A DNA stretch of 64,000 bases from Desulfovibrio sp. (GTDB lineage Bacteria > Desulfobacterota > Desulfovibrionia > Desulfovibrionales > Desulfovibrionaceae), in NCBI RefSeq assembly GCF_009712225.1, contig NZ_WASP01000005.1, forward strand, positions 1 through 64,000, in the 5' to 3' direction. The stretch's first letter is position 1. Each line of letters begins with the position of its first letter. The position numbers and the translations under genes were made by a program. The notes beneath the pieces were generated by a model. It did no database searches. It was not told the DNA's origin and saw only the letters and a program-made list of their open reading frames with translations. This document shows positions 17,748 through 28,317 of this stretch, one piece after another.

Positions 17748-18557
17748 CTAAAGCTCCACCTGATCCGACCAGAACACAGGGCCGTGGTTGCACACCTGCA
17801 CAAGACCCTCGCGTTTTTCTTCAACGGGCCATGCTTCGGTAGTTTTGGTCACGCAGCCCAGGCAAGCGCCCACACCGCAGGCCATGCGGTTTTCGAGCGA
17901 AAGCTGGCAGCGCACGCCAAGCTCGGCGGCAAACTTTTGCACGGTACGCATGAAAGGCGTGGGCCCGCAGGCAAGCACCAGGCCCTTTTGCTCGGCGTAT
18001 TCGCTCATGCGTTCCTGAATGGTAAAGATAAAGTCATCCAGATCGCCCGATTCGGCCTCGCGCAGGCTGTCGAGCGGCACATGCTCGTTGATGCTGTCCA
18101 CCGGGTAGCAGCTGATGTGCTCGCGGTGGCCAAAAAGCATGGAAATGTTCCAGGGCTTGGGGTGCTCGCTCACATAGCCCACAAAGGGTACTATACCCAT
18201 GCCGCCAGCCAGCAGCAGGGTTGGAGTGTCGGGCTCTATGGCAAAGCCGTTGCCCAGCGGACCCCACACGCGAACCTTGTCGCCCGGGCGCAGCTCGGAC
18301 ATACGGCGTGTACCTTTGCCGCGCACCTGAAAAAAGCAGATCATGTGCCTGGACGTCATGTGGCAGATGCCAAGCGGACGGGCCCAGGGTATATCCAACC
18401 CGAAGTTTCGGGGGCGTATCATAACAAACTGACCAGGCCGCCACCGAGTCCAGTCGGGGCGGGAGAGGCGCAGTGCAAAAAAGCGACTTTCGTTGCCCGT
18501 CTGCCCAAAAGGAACCAGATCAAGGACGTCGAGTTCGCAAGAAGTAGATTGTGACAT
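17748..18557 (-). CDS. pyrK: Dihydroorotate dehydrogenase B, electron-transfer subunit (FAD, 2Fe-2S)
   Basis: A 269-residue ferredoxin-reductase-fold protein that carries electrons from PyrD to NAD. The FAD-binding region contains RPLGICHM, the nucleotide-binding strand LLLAGGMGIVPFVGYV follows, and the C-terminal cysteines CGVGACLGC ... VQVC bind the 2Fe-2S cluster. It opens a six-gene operon. No Shine-Dalgarno sequence precedes the ATG. The promoter -10 box ends only 7 bases upstream, so the message seems to begin at or one base before the start codon. The next in-frame Met lies in MIRPRN, inside the conserved fold, so a later start is unlikely. Confidence 0.94.
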   Translation of the reverse strand: MSQSTSCELDVLDLVPFGQTGNESRFFALRLSRPDWTRWRPGQFVMIRPRNFGLDIPWARPLGICHMTSRHMICFFQVRGKGTRRMSELRPGDKVRVWGPLGNGFAIEPDTPTLLLAGGMGIVPFVGYVSEHPKPWNISMLFGHREHISCYPVDSINEHVPLDSLREAESGDLDDFIFTIQERMSEYAEQKGLVLACGPTPFMRTVQKFAAELGVRCQLSLENRMACGVGACLGCVTKTTEAWPVEEKREGLVQVCNHGPVFWSDQVEL

Positions 18558-18564
18558 GTCTATA

Positions 18565-18593
18565 AATATAGTCCTAGTTGCGTTCTAGGTCAA
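18565..18593 (-). promoter_or_regulatory. pyrK promoter with palindrome in the spacer, predicted leaderless start
   Basis: Minus strand TTGACC (18593-18588), exactly 17 bases, TATATT (18570-18565). Transcription should begin near 18558, next to the ATG at 18557. An inverted repeat GACCTAG / CTAGGAC with a 7-base centre (18571-18591, one mismatch) fills the spacer, the position of a repressor site. Confidence 0.65.
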
Positions 18594-18627
18594 CTGACCG
18601 GTAGCTCCATCGCCTGCCAGCTAATAT

Positions 18628-18677
18628 ATACAATTTTTGTATCAATTGTCCATTATGTGAGGTGCGTTCCCGCACCT
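18628..18677. promoter_or_regulatory. Two inverted repeats upstream of pepP
   Basis: ATACAA-TTT-TTGTAT (18628-18642) and AGGTGCG-TTCC-CGCACCT (18660-18677) lie between pyrK and pepP. The first looks like an operator, the second like an RNA hairpin without a T-run. No clear pepP promoter was found. Confidence 0.35.
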
Positions 18678-18756
18678 GTTCCATCCTCTTCAACACCCCT
18701 AAATTTCAACTTTTCAGCGGGCCTTGTGCCGGGTATGCTGCCAGCAGGAGTTTTTT

Positions 18757-19830
18757 ATGACAGAAATATTCGCTTCACGCCGTGAAACGCTGCGTCGCGC
18801 CATGCGCCAGCGCGGGCTTGATGCCCTGATGATCAACCAGGCCGCCAACAGGTTTTACCTCTCTGGATTCGAGCTGCACGACCCCCAGTTTAACGAGAGT
18901 GCAGGCAGGCTTGTAATCACCGCTGATGGCCGCGACTGGCTGGCCACAGATGCCCGCTACCTCGATGCCGCAGCCCGCATCTGGGACAGGGAACGTATCT
19001 TCATCTACGGCGGGGGAGCTGCCCAGGACCTGTATGGCCTGCTGCGCCTTTGTGGCAGCCGCATCGGCCTGGAATATCAGGGCATAAGCATGGCCTTTGC
19101 CCGCAGCCTCGCGGCCGCTGGTCCAGGCCTGCACTGTGAAGCGGCCGACGGCATGGTGGAACGCCAGCGCCGCATCAAGGAGCCCTGCGAAATCGCCGCG
19201 CTGGAAAAGTCCTTTGCGCTCAACCACAAGCTTATGAGGTGGGTTGAAAGCCAGCTGAAACCGGGCCGCACAGAGGCCGACATAAGCTGGTGCATCGAGC
19301 GCTTCTTTCGCGAGAACGGCGCTTCGGAACTGGCCTTTGCCAACATAGTGGCCGTTGGCAGAAATGCAGCCTTGCCCCACGCCATTCCCGGTGAAGACAC
19401 TATTACCGCCAACTGCCCCGTGCTTGTGGACGTGGGCTGCAGGGTGGACAACTACTGCTCTGACCAGACCCGAACCTTCTGGGTTGGCAACGCCCCTACC
19501 GATGAATTTCGCCGCGCGCTTGACCTGACCCGCCAGGCTCAGACCGCAGCCATTGAGGGCATGCGACCGGGCATGGCCCTGCGCGATGCCTATGCACTGG
19601 CGCACGCTGTCTTTGAAAAATCTGGCGTAGCCAATGCATTTACCCACGGCCTCGGGCACGGTGTTGGTCTTGAAACCCACGAAGCCCCCAGCCTTTCGCC
19701 CCGCGCCGATGGCATACTTGAGCCTGGCATGGTAGTGACCGTTGAACCTGGCCTGTACTATCCCCAGTGGGGCGGCATACGCTGGGAATACACGGTACTG
19801 GTGGAAGAGGACGGCGTCAGAATTCTTTAG
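18757..19830 (+). CDS. Xaa-Pro aminopeptidase (M24 family)
   Basis: A 357-residue metallopeptidase that removes N-terminal residues preceding proline. The creatinase-like N-terminal domain (MINQAANRFYLSGF) is followed by the pita-bread domain with all dinuclear metal ligands: Asp in VDVGC and in CSDQTRTFW, His in GLGHGVGLETHE, Glu in VEPGLYYP and in WEYTVLV. The start ATG at 18757 has AGGAG 6 bases upstream; an earlier in-frame start at 18724 lacks this. It heads a run of closely spaced plus-strand genes with shikimate kinase 9 bases downstream. Confidence 0.92.
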   Translation: MTEIFASRRETLRRAMRQRGLDALMINQAANRFYLSGFELHDPQFNESAGRLVITADGRDWLATDARYLDAAARIWDRERIFIYGGGAAQDLYGLLRLCGSRIGLEYQGISMAFARSLAAAGPGLHCEAADGMVERQRRIKEPCEIAALEKSFALNHKLMRWVESQLKPGRTEADISWCIERFFRENGASELAFANIVAVGRNAALPHAIPGEDTITANCPVLVDVGCRVDNYCSDQTRTFWVGNAPTDEFRRALDLTRQAQTAAIEGMRPGMALRDAYALAHAVFEKSGVANAFTHGLGHGVGLETHEAPSLSPRADGILEPGMVVTVEPGLYYPQWGGIRWEYTVLVEEDGVRIL

Positions 19831-19839
19831 GGGGACACG

Positions 19840-20367
19840 ATGGGCATTATTTACCTCGTTGGCGCGCGGGCTTCGGGCAAGACCACTGTCGGCAAGGCCC
19901 TTGCCAAAAAGCTGGGCCTGCCCTTTGCCGATACTGACCAGCACCTGCTGGAAAGTGCTGGCCGTAGCGTTGACCAGATAGTGGAAACCGAAGGCTGGCC
20001 GGGCTTCCGCCAGCGCGAGAGCGCAGCATTGCGCGAAGTGTCGGACGCCCACACCCGGGGCTGCGTTGTTTCCACCGGCGGCGGCATGGTGCTGGCAGAG
20101 GCAAACCGCACGCTCATGCGCCAGCGCGGTATGGTTGTATTTCTCGACGCACCGGTGGAAGTACTTGCGGAACGCCTGGGGCGCAACCCTCTCAACAGCC
20201 AGCGTCCCTCGCTGACTGGCAAGGACCTCATTGAGGAAGTAAATGACGTGCTCAACGAACGTCGCCCGCTTTACGAGGCCACCGCTCATCATATTGTGGA
20301 TGCCTCGCGCCCCCTTTCATCCATTTGCCGCCATATTTCAGACCTCTGGAAGGCCCATGGCGCATAG
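19840..20367 (+). CDS. aroK: Shikimate kinase
   Basis: A 175-residue P-loop kinase that phosphorylates shikimate at the 3-OH in the chorismate pathway. Walker A GARASGKTT is at 8-16, the Mg/shikimate motif DTDQ follows, then the GGG of VVSTGGGMV and the lid arginine in RPSLTG. The length is normal. It may equally be named aroL. The last 11 bases are overlapped by a short membrane-peptide frame, and a glycosyltransferase follows. Confidence 0.93.
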   Translation: MGIIYLVGARASGKTTVGKALAKKLGLPFADTDQHLLESAGRSVDQIVETEGWPGFRQRESAALREVSDAHTRGCVVSTGGGMVLAEANRTLMRQRGMVVFLDAPVEVLAERLGRNPLNSQRPSLTGKDLIEEVNDVLNERRPLYEATAHHIVDASRPLSSICRHISDLWKAHGA

Positions 20368-20455
20368 GCAACTTCCAGCCTGGTTTTGCCTTGGTGGCAG
20401 CGTCATCGTGCTCTTTCTCATGGCCCGGCTTGCTCCTGACTGGTTGCATACGTGA
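20357..20455 (+). CDS. Candidate 32-residue single-pass membrane peptide
   Basis: The frame starts at ATG 20357 inside the end of the shikimate kinase gene. GGAAGG lies at 20348-20353, 3 bases before the ATG, which is closer than usual. The peptide begins MAHRQLPAW and has one hydrophobic helix (FCLGGSVIVLFLMARLA) before a short polar end. Its TGA overlaps the GTG start of the following glycosyltransferase (GTGA), the same arrangement used elsewhere in this window for coupled genes. The GT2 gene has no ribosome site of its own, so this frame may be needed to translate it. It could be a coupling cistron, a small membrane partner, or both. Confidence 0.5.
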   Translation: MAHRQLPAWFCLGGSVIVLFLMARLAPDWLHT

Positions 20456-21513
20456 ATTTTTCCCCGACATCTGATCCCCAGCCGCTGGTTTCAGTGGTGC
20501 TGCCCGCGTGGAATGCGGCGCGCACTCTTGGCGCTGCCCTGCAAAGCCTGCTTGACCAGTGCCCCTCTTCGCTCGGCCCTGTGCCAGATTTTGAGGTTGT
20601 GGTTGTGGACGACGGCTCCACCGACGACACACGCACCCTGCTGGAACACTGGCGCTCCACCCACCTGCTGGGCAACAGGCTCCGCCCAGTCTACGCACCG
20701 CACAGGGGCATCGTGCCTGCGCTGAACAGTGGGCTTGCCGCTGCAAGGGGCGCACTTGTGGCCCGCATGGACGCTGACGACACAGCACACCCCCAGCGGC
20801 TGGCCTGCCAGACAGCTCACCTACTGGACAATGAGCACATTGATCTTTCTGCAACCTGCGTGACTTTTGGTGGTGATCGCGAACTTGCGCACGGATTTGC
20901 ACACTTTGTGGACTGGCAGAACAGCCTGCTCACCCACGAGCAGATCAGTCGCGCGCGCTTTCGCGACACACCCGTGTGTCATCCTTCGGTCATGTTCCGC
21001 AGGGGATGCGTGAACCAGTGGGGCGCGTACCGCGATGGCGACTTTGCCGAAGACTGGGAAATCTGGTTGCGATGGCTGCACCATGGCGCTGTAATGGACA
21101 AGCAGCCAGAGCAGATGCTGGTGTGGAATGATGCGCCAACCCGCGCCACACGTGCAGACCGCAGATACGCACGTGAGGCCTGCGACAGGTTGCGGGCCTT
21201 TTGGCTTGCCCGCTGGCTTGAACAAAACAACCCTTTTCATCCCCTTGTCTGGATCGTTGGCGGGGGTCGCGTTGCCCGTCAAAGGCTCGCGCCGTTGTGG
21301 CAGCATGGCCCTGTACCCGCCGCGTACATTGATATTGACCCGCACAAAATCGGCAACCGGGTCGGAGGGGTAGCTGTTATGGGCCGCTCTGCCTTGCCTC
21401 CCCCTGGGCAGTGTTGCATTCTTAATGCGCTTACAGCCCACGGTGCAGCCGAAGAGGCAAGTCAGTGGCTGACCCAGACTGGACACCAGCCGGGCCAGTT
21501 TCTTATTGTTTAG
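20452..21513 (+). CDS. Glycosyltransferase family 2 with C-terminal extension
   Basis: A 353-residue enzyme. The GT-A domain occupies about residues 12-225, with VVLPAWNAARTLG, the nucleotide motif VVVDDGSTDDT, the metal DxD in RMDADD, and EDWEIWLRW carrying the likely catalytic acid. Residues from about 265 form a small Rossmann-like module (WIVGGGRVARQRLAPLW ... AYIDIDPHKIGNRVGG) that resembles an NAD-binding or sugar-sensing domain. That fusion is less common. The start is GTG with no Shine-Dalgarno sequence, coupled to the preceding peptide. Donor and acceptor are unknown. Confidence 0.82.
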   Translation: MNFSPTSDPQPLVSVVLPAWNAARTLGAALQSLLDQCPSSLGPVPDFEVVVVDDGSTDDTRTLLEHWRSTHLLGNRLRPVYAPHRGIVPALNSGLAAARGALVARMDADDTAHPQRLACQTAHLLDNEHIDLSATCVTFGGDRELAHGFAHFVDWQNSLLTHEQISRARFRDTPVCHPSVMFRRGCVNQWGAYRDGDFAEDWEIWLRWLHHGAVMDKQPEQMLVWNDAPTRATRADRRYAREACDRLRAFWLARWLEQNNPFHPLVWIVGGGRVARQRLAPLWQHGPVPAAYIDIDPHKIGNRVGGVAVMGRSALPPPGQCCILNALTAHGAAEEASQWLTQTGHQPGQFLIV

Positions 21514-21521
21514 CAGTCACT

Positions 21522-21663
21522 TTGCATAAATCTGACCTGTTAAATCGCCTATAGCATTTATTTGTGTCTTTCTTCCCAAGGCAAACTTCCATTGCATGCA
21601 GCTCTTTGCACTGCGATACTGCAATGACATTGTAGCGTACTGCATAAATGCATGCTTTATGCA
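21522..21663. repeat. Cluster of GCATAAA/TTTATGC motifs and a perfect palindrome upstream of the atp operon
   Basis: TTGCATAAA (21522), GCATTTAT (21554) and the palindrome TGCATAAA-TGCATGC-TTTATGCA (21641-21663) share one motif. TGCA tetramers are also dense throughout this relatively AT-rich 424-base gap between GT2 and atpF'. No plausible gene was found here. Confidence 0.4.
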
Positions 21664-21850
21664 CCACAGCGGCTTTTTTGCCTCTTTATTTGGTTGTGCA
21701 AACAGCCAATTTTGACGCACTTGCAACGCATTCCTGTTACAGCACACGCACTCTGCCCTTATAGTTGCCATTTTCCGCCAATCCTGATCGCTCGAACAGC
21801 CCTTGTGAAAAAAAAATTGCGGAGTTTGCGAAATTTGTCACCAATACCCT

Positions 21851-21879
21851 TTGACATAACAGGGGCAAGGGGCTATGTT
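21851..21879 (+). promoter_or_regulatory. ATP synthase operon promoter
   Basis: Consensus TTGACA (21851-21856), 17 bases, TATGTT (21874-21879). Transcription should begin near 21886, 52 bases before the first gene. Confidence 0.8.
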
Positions 21880-21937
21880 GCAAGGGCTTTATGTATTTTC
21901 AACTCCTTCAATCCGCAATTCATATGGAGGATGCGGC

Positions 21938-22357
21938 ATGCTGGACTTAAATGTCACCCTGCTCTTTCAGCTGGCGAATTTCTTTATCGCTATTTATGTG
22001 CTCAACATCCTCCTGATTCGCCCCATCCGCGAAATCATTAAAAAGCGCAACGGCGTCATGGATGATATGGCCGAGGAAGCTGGCTCTTTCGAGTATCAGG
22101 CTGCCGAACGGCTCACCAACTATGAGGCCGAACTGGCCCGCGCCCGTCAGGACGCAGGTAGCAACCGTGAGGAAGGCCGCGCTGCTGGCGCGGCAGAACA
22201 GCAGAAGCTGGTGGGCGAAGCACAGCAGAGCGCCCGCAACATTCTGGCTGAAACCCGCGCCTCGCTACAGGCACAGGCTGCGGAAACCCTTGAAGCACTG
22301 CGTAAGCAGGTGGGCGAATTTTCTTCCCGCCTGGCCGACCGCCTTATCAAGGGCTAG
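21938..22357 (+). CDS. atpF2: ATP synthase F0 subunit b'
   Basis: A 139-residue second-stalk subunit. One membrane helix at residues 5-25 (LLFQLANFFIAIYVLNILLI) is followed by a long charged coiled coil rich in Ala, Glu and Arg, which clamps F1 to F0. It has the short b-type fold without a signal peptide and is paired with a different b subunit next door, as in other split-b operons. ATG 21938 has GGAGG 7 bases upstream; the longer frame from 21875 begins inside the promoter. It is first in the operon. Confidence 0.93.
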   Translation: MLDLNVTLLFQLANFFIAIYVLNILLIRPIREIIKKRNGVMDDMAEEAGSFEYQAAERLTNYEAELARARQDAGSNREEGRAAGAAEQQKLVGEAQQSARNILAETRASLQAQAAETLEALRKQVGEFSSRLADRLIKG

Positions 22358-22392
22358 CAAGCGGCGCTGACTCAGGCCTTTTGCGGGCCGTT

Positions 22393-22413
22393 CCGCAACG
22401 CCGCGCGTTGCGG
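22393..22413 (+). other. Intercistronic hairpin between atpF2 and atpF
   Basis: Perfect CCGCAACGC / GCGTTGCGG stem with a 3-base loop and no T-run. It may set relative expression or protect mRNA ends; it does not look like a terminator. Confidence 0.45.
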
Positions 22414-22468
22414 GCATCATTGGGAACTGTTTTCGAATCGGCATATTATCGAACAGAGGGGGTGGGCT

Positions 22469-23050
22469 TTGAGCAGATGGAAACACGCGGGTTTTATCCT
22501 GCCGCTCGTTATTGCCTTTGCCGCGCTGGTGGTCATTCCTGCGGGAGCCATGGCTTCTGAGGGACATGCAGCGCCGCGTTGGGGCGACTTCGGCTGGCGC
22601 GTGCTCAACTTCGTGATTTTTGCCGGCATCCTCTGGTACTTCGTCGGCGGCTTGGCCAAGCGTTTCTTTAAGAACCGCCGCGAAGGCATCAAGAATGCCC
22701 TGGACGATCTTGACGGACGTCGCAAGACGGCCAAGGAGCAGCTGGCCTCGGTAGAGACCCGCATTGCCAACCTTAATGCTGAACGCGAGGCCATCTTGGC
22801 CGAAAGCCGCCAGCAGGCCGAAGCCCTTAAGCAGGGCATTGTGGAAGAGGCTCACCGCCAGGCCGCTCAAATTGTGGAGCAAGCGCGCCTTACGGCGGAA
22901 AATGAAGGCCGCGCCATCTTCGCCGAAGTGCGCGCCTCCATTGCCGATGAAATCGTGAACGCTGCCGAGAAGGCCTTGGGTTCCAAGCTCAACGCAGCCG
23001 AGCACGACAAGCTTATCGCCAACTCCCTTAACAAGGTGGTGCTCCATTGA
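22469..23050 (+). CDS. atpF: ATP synthase F0 subunit b
   Basis: A 193-residue stalk subunit. It starts at TTG 22469 with GAGGGGGTGGG just upstream; no in-frame ATG is available. The N-terminus has a hydrophobic segment FILPLVIAFAALVVIPAGAMAS that looks like a cleavable signal peptide. The usual b-subunit helix FVIFAGILWYFVG and a coiled coil follow. Such an extension is not present in the E. coli protein. The stop overlaps the TTG start of atpH by 4 bases. Confidence 0.93.
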   Translation: MSRWKHAGFILPLVIAFAALVVIPAGAMASEGHAAPRWGDFGWRVLNFVIFAGILWYFVGGLAKRFFKNRREGIKNALDDLDGRRKTAKEQLASVETRIANLNAEREAILAESRQQAEALKQGIVEEAHRQAAQIVEQARLTAENEGRAIFAEVRASIADEIVNAAEKALGSKLNAAEHDKLIANSLNKVVLH

Positions 23051-23598
23051 TCGACACCGTGGTTGCACGCAGGTATGCCAACGCAATCTTTGCGCTTGGC
23101 AAAAAGGAAGGGGAAGCAGCCCTGAGCTCGCACGGCGAATGCCTTGCCGCTCTTGGCAAGCTGCTTGCCACCGCGCCTGGGCTTGACGTTACCCTTAAAA
23201 GCCCTGTTATCGGCGTGGAAGAAAAAAAAGCGGTACTCGACAAACTGCTTGGCAAGCTTAAGGCCGACACTACCATGCGCAACTTCTGCTTTCTGCTGGC
23301 AGACAAGGAAAGGCTTGCCTTTCTGGGTGAAATCGCAGCGTGGTACGGCAAACTGCTGGACGAGGCCAAGGGCATTGTCCGTGGCCAATGCATAACCGCA
23401 GTACAACTTTCCGCAGACAAACAGTCTAAGCTCAAGGACACCCTGCAAAAGAAAGCGGGCACTGATATTGAGCTGACCTTTGCCGTGGACAAAGACATAC
23501 TAGGGGGTATGGTGCTCAAAATGGGTGACCGGGTGCTGGACGCAAGTCTGCGCGCGCAGTTGGGAATCCTTCGGGAGACATTCAAGAGGGGTGAATAG
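23047..23598 (+). CDS. atpH: ATP synthase F1 delta subunit
   Basis: A 183-residue OSCP/delta subunit that ties the peripheral stalk to the top of F1. The family start VARRYANAIFALGKKEG is clear, and the C-terminal MVLKMGDRVLDASLRAQL is the typical signature. Translation begins at TTG 23047 within TTGA, overlapping the atpF stop, with AAGGTGG 7 bases upstream. Normal length; no anomalies. Confidence 0.95.
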   Translation: MIDTVVARRYANAIFALGKKEGEAALSSHGECLAALGKLLATAPGLDVTLKSPVIGVEEKKAVLDKLLGKLKADTTMRNFCFLLADKERLAFLGEIAAWYGKLLDEAKGIVRGQCITAVQLSADKQSKLKDTLQKKAGTDIELTFAVDKDILGGMVLKMGDRVLDASLRAQLGILRETFKRGE

Positions 23599-23601
23599 CA
23601 C

Positions 23602-25110
23602 ATGCAGATCAAAGCGGAAGAGATAAGCAAGATCATTGAGGATCAAATCCAAAACTACGAGCAGCGCGTAGAAATGAGCGAAACCGGCACCGTGCTTTAC
23701 GTCGGTGACGGTATCGCCCGTGTCTATGGGGTGCAGAATGCCATGTCCATGGAACTGCTGGAATTCCCCGGCGGCATCATGGGTATGGTGCTCAACCTCG
23801 AAGAAGACAACGTCGGCGTAGCTTTGCTCGGTTCGGACGTGGGCATCAAGGAAGGCGACCCGGTCAAGCGTACCGGCAAGATCTTCTCCGTGCCTGTGGG
23901 CGACGGTGTTATGGGCCGCGTGCTCAACCCTCTGGGTGAGCCCATCGACGGTCTTGGACCCATTGAGGCCACTGAAGTGCGCCCCGTGGAAATCAAGGCC
24001 CCCGGTATCATCGCACGTAAGAGTGTGCATGAGCCCATGCCTACCGGCCTCAAGGCTATTGACGCCATGACGCCCATCGGCCGCGGACAGCGCGAACTTA
24101 TCATTGGCGACCGCCAGACCGGTAAGACCGCTGTTTGTGTTGACGCCATTTTGGCGCAGAAAGAAACGGACATCCACTGCTTCTACGTGGCCATCGGCCA
24201 GAAGAAGTCGTCCGTGGCTCTGGTGGCCGACACCTTGCGCCGTCATGGCGCGATGGAATACACTACCATCATTTCAGCCACGGCATCCGATCCTGCGCCC
24301 TTGCAGTACATTGCGGCGTACACCGGCTGCGCAATGGCCGAGTTCTACCGCAACAACGGCAAGCACGCCCTCATCATTTACGATGACCTGTCCAAGCAGG
24401 CTGTGGCCTATCGCCAGATGTCGCTGCTGCTCCGTCGCCCCCCGGGACGTGAAGCTTTCCCCGGCGACGTGTTCTACCTCCACTCGCGTTTGCTTGAACG
24501 CGCCGCGAAGGTGAACGACAGCTTGGGCGCTGGTTCTTTGACGGCTCTGCCCATCATTGAAACCCAGGCTGGCGACGTTTCCGCGTACATCCCCACCAAC
24601 GTGATCTCGATCACCGACGGTCAGGTGTACCTGGAACCCAACCTCTTCAACGCCGGTGTGCGTCCGGCCATTAACGTGGGCCTTTCGGTTTCCCGCGTGG
24701 GTGGCGCAGCGCAGATCAAGGCCATGAAGCAGGTCGCCGGTACCATGCGTCTCGACCTTGCCCAGTATCGCGAACTTGCGGCTTTCGCCCAGTTCGGTTC
24801 CGATCTGGACAAAACCACCAAGGCCAAGCTTGACCGTGGTGCTCGTCTGGTGGAACTGCTCAAGCAGCCCCAGTACAAGCCCATGCCCTCGCATGAGCAG
24901 GTGGCTTCGATCTACGCCGCTACCCGTGGTTACATGGATGACGTACCGGTGGAACAGATCCGCAAGTTCGAAGAAGAAATGCTCACCTTTATGCGTGATA
25001 CGCGTAAGGATGTGCTGACCGGCATCAAAGAAAAGAAAGTCATTGACGAGGCTGTGGAAAAAGCGCTCACCGAGGCCATTACCGCCTTCAAGCAGGGCTG
25101 GAAGGCCTAG
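23602..25110 (+). CDS. atpA: ATP synthase F1 alpha subunit
   Basis: A 502-residue non-catalytic nucleotide-binding subunit of the F1 hexamer. P-loop GDRQTGKT is near residue 169; [19 protein letters not shown] and [20 protein letters not shown] are the conserved core. Spacing to atpH is 3 bases with a GAGGGG ribosome site. Confidence 0.98.
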   Translation: MQIKAEEISKIIEDQIQNYEQRVEMSETGTVLYVGDGIARVYGVQNAMSMELLEFPGGIMGMVLNLEEDNVGVALLGSDVGIKEGDPVKRTGKIFSVPVGDGVMGRVLNPLGEPIDGLGPIEATEVRPVEIKAPGIIARKSVHEPMPTGLKAIDAMTPIGRGQRELIIGDRQTGKTAVCVDAILAQKETDIHCFYVAIGQKKSSVALVADTLRRHGAMEYTTIISATASDPAPLQYIAAYTGCAMAEFYRNNGKHALIIYDDLSKQAVAYRQMSLLLRRPPGREAFPGDVFYLHSRLLERAAKVNDSLGAGSLTALPIIETQAGDVSAYIPTNVISITDGQVYLEPNLFNAGVRPAINVGLSVSRVGGAAQIKAMKQVAGTMRLDLAQYRELAAFAQFGSDLDKTTKAKLDRGARLVELLKQPQYKPMPSHEQVASIYAATRGYMDDVPVEQIRKFEEEMLTFMRDTRKDVLTGIKEKKVIDEAVEKALTEAITAFKQGWKA

Positions 25111-25136
25111 GGGCCCCCTCCATACGGGAGATAAGC

Positions 25137-27453
<2,317 letters not shown>

Positions 27454-27547
27454 GGCGTTAATCGCAACGCTTTGAGGTTCTGGGTCGCGCCATGCCGGCG
27501 CGACCCGAACCCGGCCATCTGCGTATATCAGGAGCGAAGGAGTACCT

Positions 27548-27949
27548 ATGGGCACGCTGCAACTTGAAGTGGTTACGCCGGACAAAACCGTGGTCAGCGG
27601 CGAAGTGGAAATGGCCGTCTGCCCTGGAATCGAGGGCGAATTCGGCGTGCTGCCCAAGCACGTTTCCCTGCTTTCCGCCCTGAAGATCGGTGGCCTGCGC
27701 TACCGCACCGGTGGCAAGGATGAGCATGTTTTCATTTCTGGCGGTTTCGCCGATGTGAACAACGATGTGCTCACCGTGCTTGCCGAATCGGCAGAGCTGG
27801 CGGACAGCATCGACACCGCGCGCGCCATGGCCGCCAAGGAACGCGCTGAGAAGCGCATTGCCGGCCATGACGAAAAGGTGGACATGACCCGCGCTGAAGC
27901 TGCTCTGCAACGCGCCATAGTGCGCTTGCAGCTGGCCCAGCTTCGCTGA
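27548..27949 (+). CDS. atpC: ATP synthase F1 epsilon subunit
   Basis: A 133-residue rotor and regulatory subunit. It has the beta-sandwich start LQLEVVTPDKTVVSGEVE and a C-terminal helical pair (AERAMAAKERAEKR-like region). In this family the C-terminal helices can inhibit ATP hydrolysis. It is the last operon gene, 94 bases after atpD, followed by a terminator. Confidence 0.95.
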   Translation: MGTLQLEVVTPDKTVVSGEVEMAVCPGIEGEFGVLPKHVSLLSALKIGGLRYRTGGKDEHVFISGGFADVNNDVLTVLAESAELADSIDTARAMAAKERAEKRIAGHDEKVDMTRAEAALQRAIVRLQLAQLR

Positions 27950-27972
27950 GCTACCAATTTTCAGATTTGTGG

Positions 27973-28020
27973 AGCCGCAGCCGCGTGGAACATTTCCGCG
28001 CTGTTGCGGCTTTGCTTTTG
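27973..28020 (+). terminator. Terminator of the atp operon
   Basis: Stem AGCCGCA / TGCGGCT, with an inner CGCG / CGCG after a small internal loop, ending in TTTGCTTTTG. It begins 24 bases after atpC. Confidence 0.7.
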
Positions 28021-28317
28021 TTAGCCCGCGTTCGCAGCTTGAATATGGCGTCTTATTGCACGTTTTTTGACCAGCATCAGTATTGGCAACTACTGCCACA
28101 GATATTTGGCCGTAGCGTCTATATCCCACCAACGCAAGACCACCTGTGCTTAAAAAATTTTATTGATTTCAGACTCCCACAGGTACTCTGTCCATAGATC
28201 TTCCTGACCAGATATCTCTCGCAACAGCAAATGGACTTCCGTACGAATCTTGGGTATTGATAGAGGTTCAACGCGGAAAATTCGCCGCCAACCTATCCAG
28301 TTTCCCAGGACATGACC
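28021..28317. other. Intergenic region upstream of lepA
   Basis: About 300 relatively AT-rich bases with no credible gene. It should hold the lepA promoter, but no -35/-10 pair with standard spacing stands out. Confidence 0.5.

Noticed and set aside
18775..20292. 505-codon minus-strand frame opposite pepP and aroK
   Set aside because: Both plus-strand genes carry complete catalytic motifs; the opposite frame does not.
21517..21771. 84-codon minus-strand frame between GT2 and the atp operon
   Set aside because: No ribosome site; the composition follows the local AT-rich repeats rather than coding bias.
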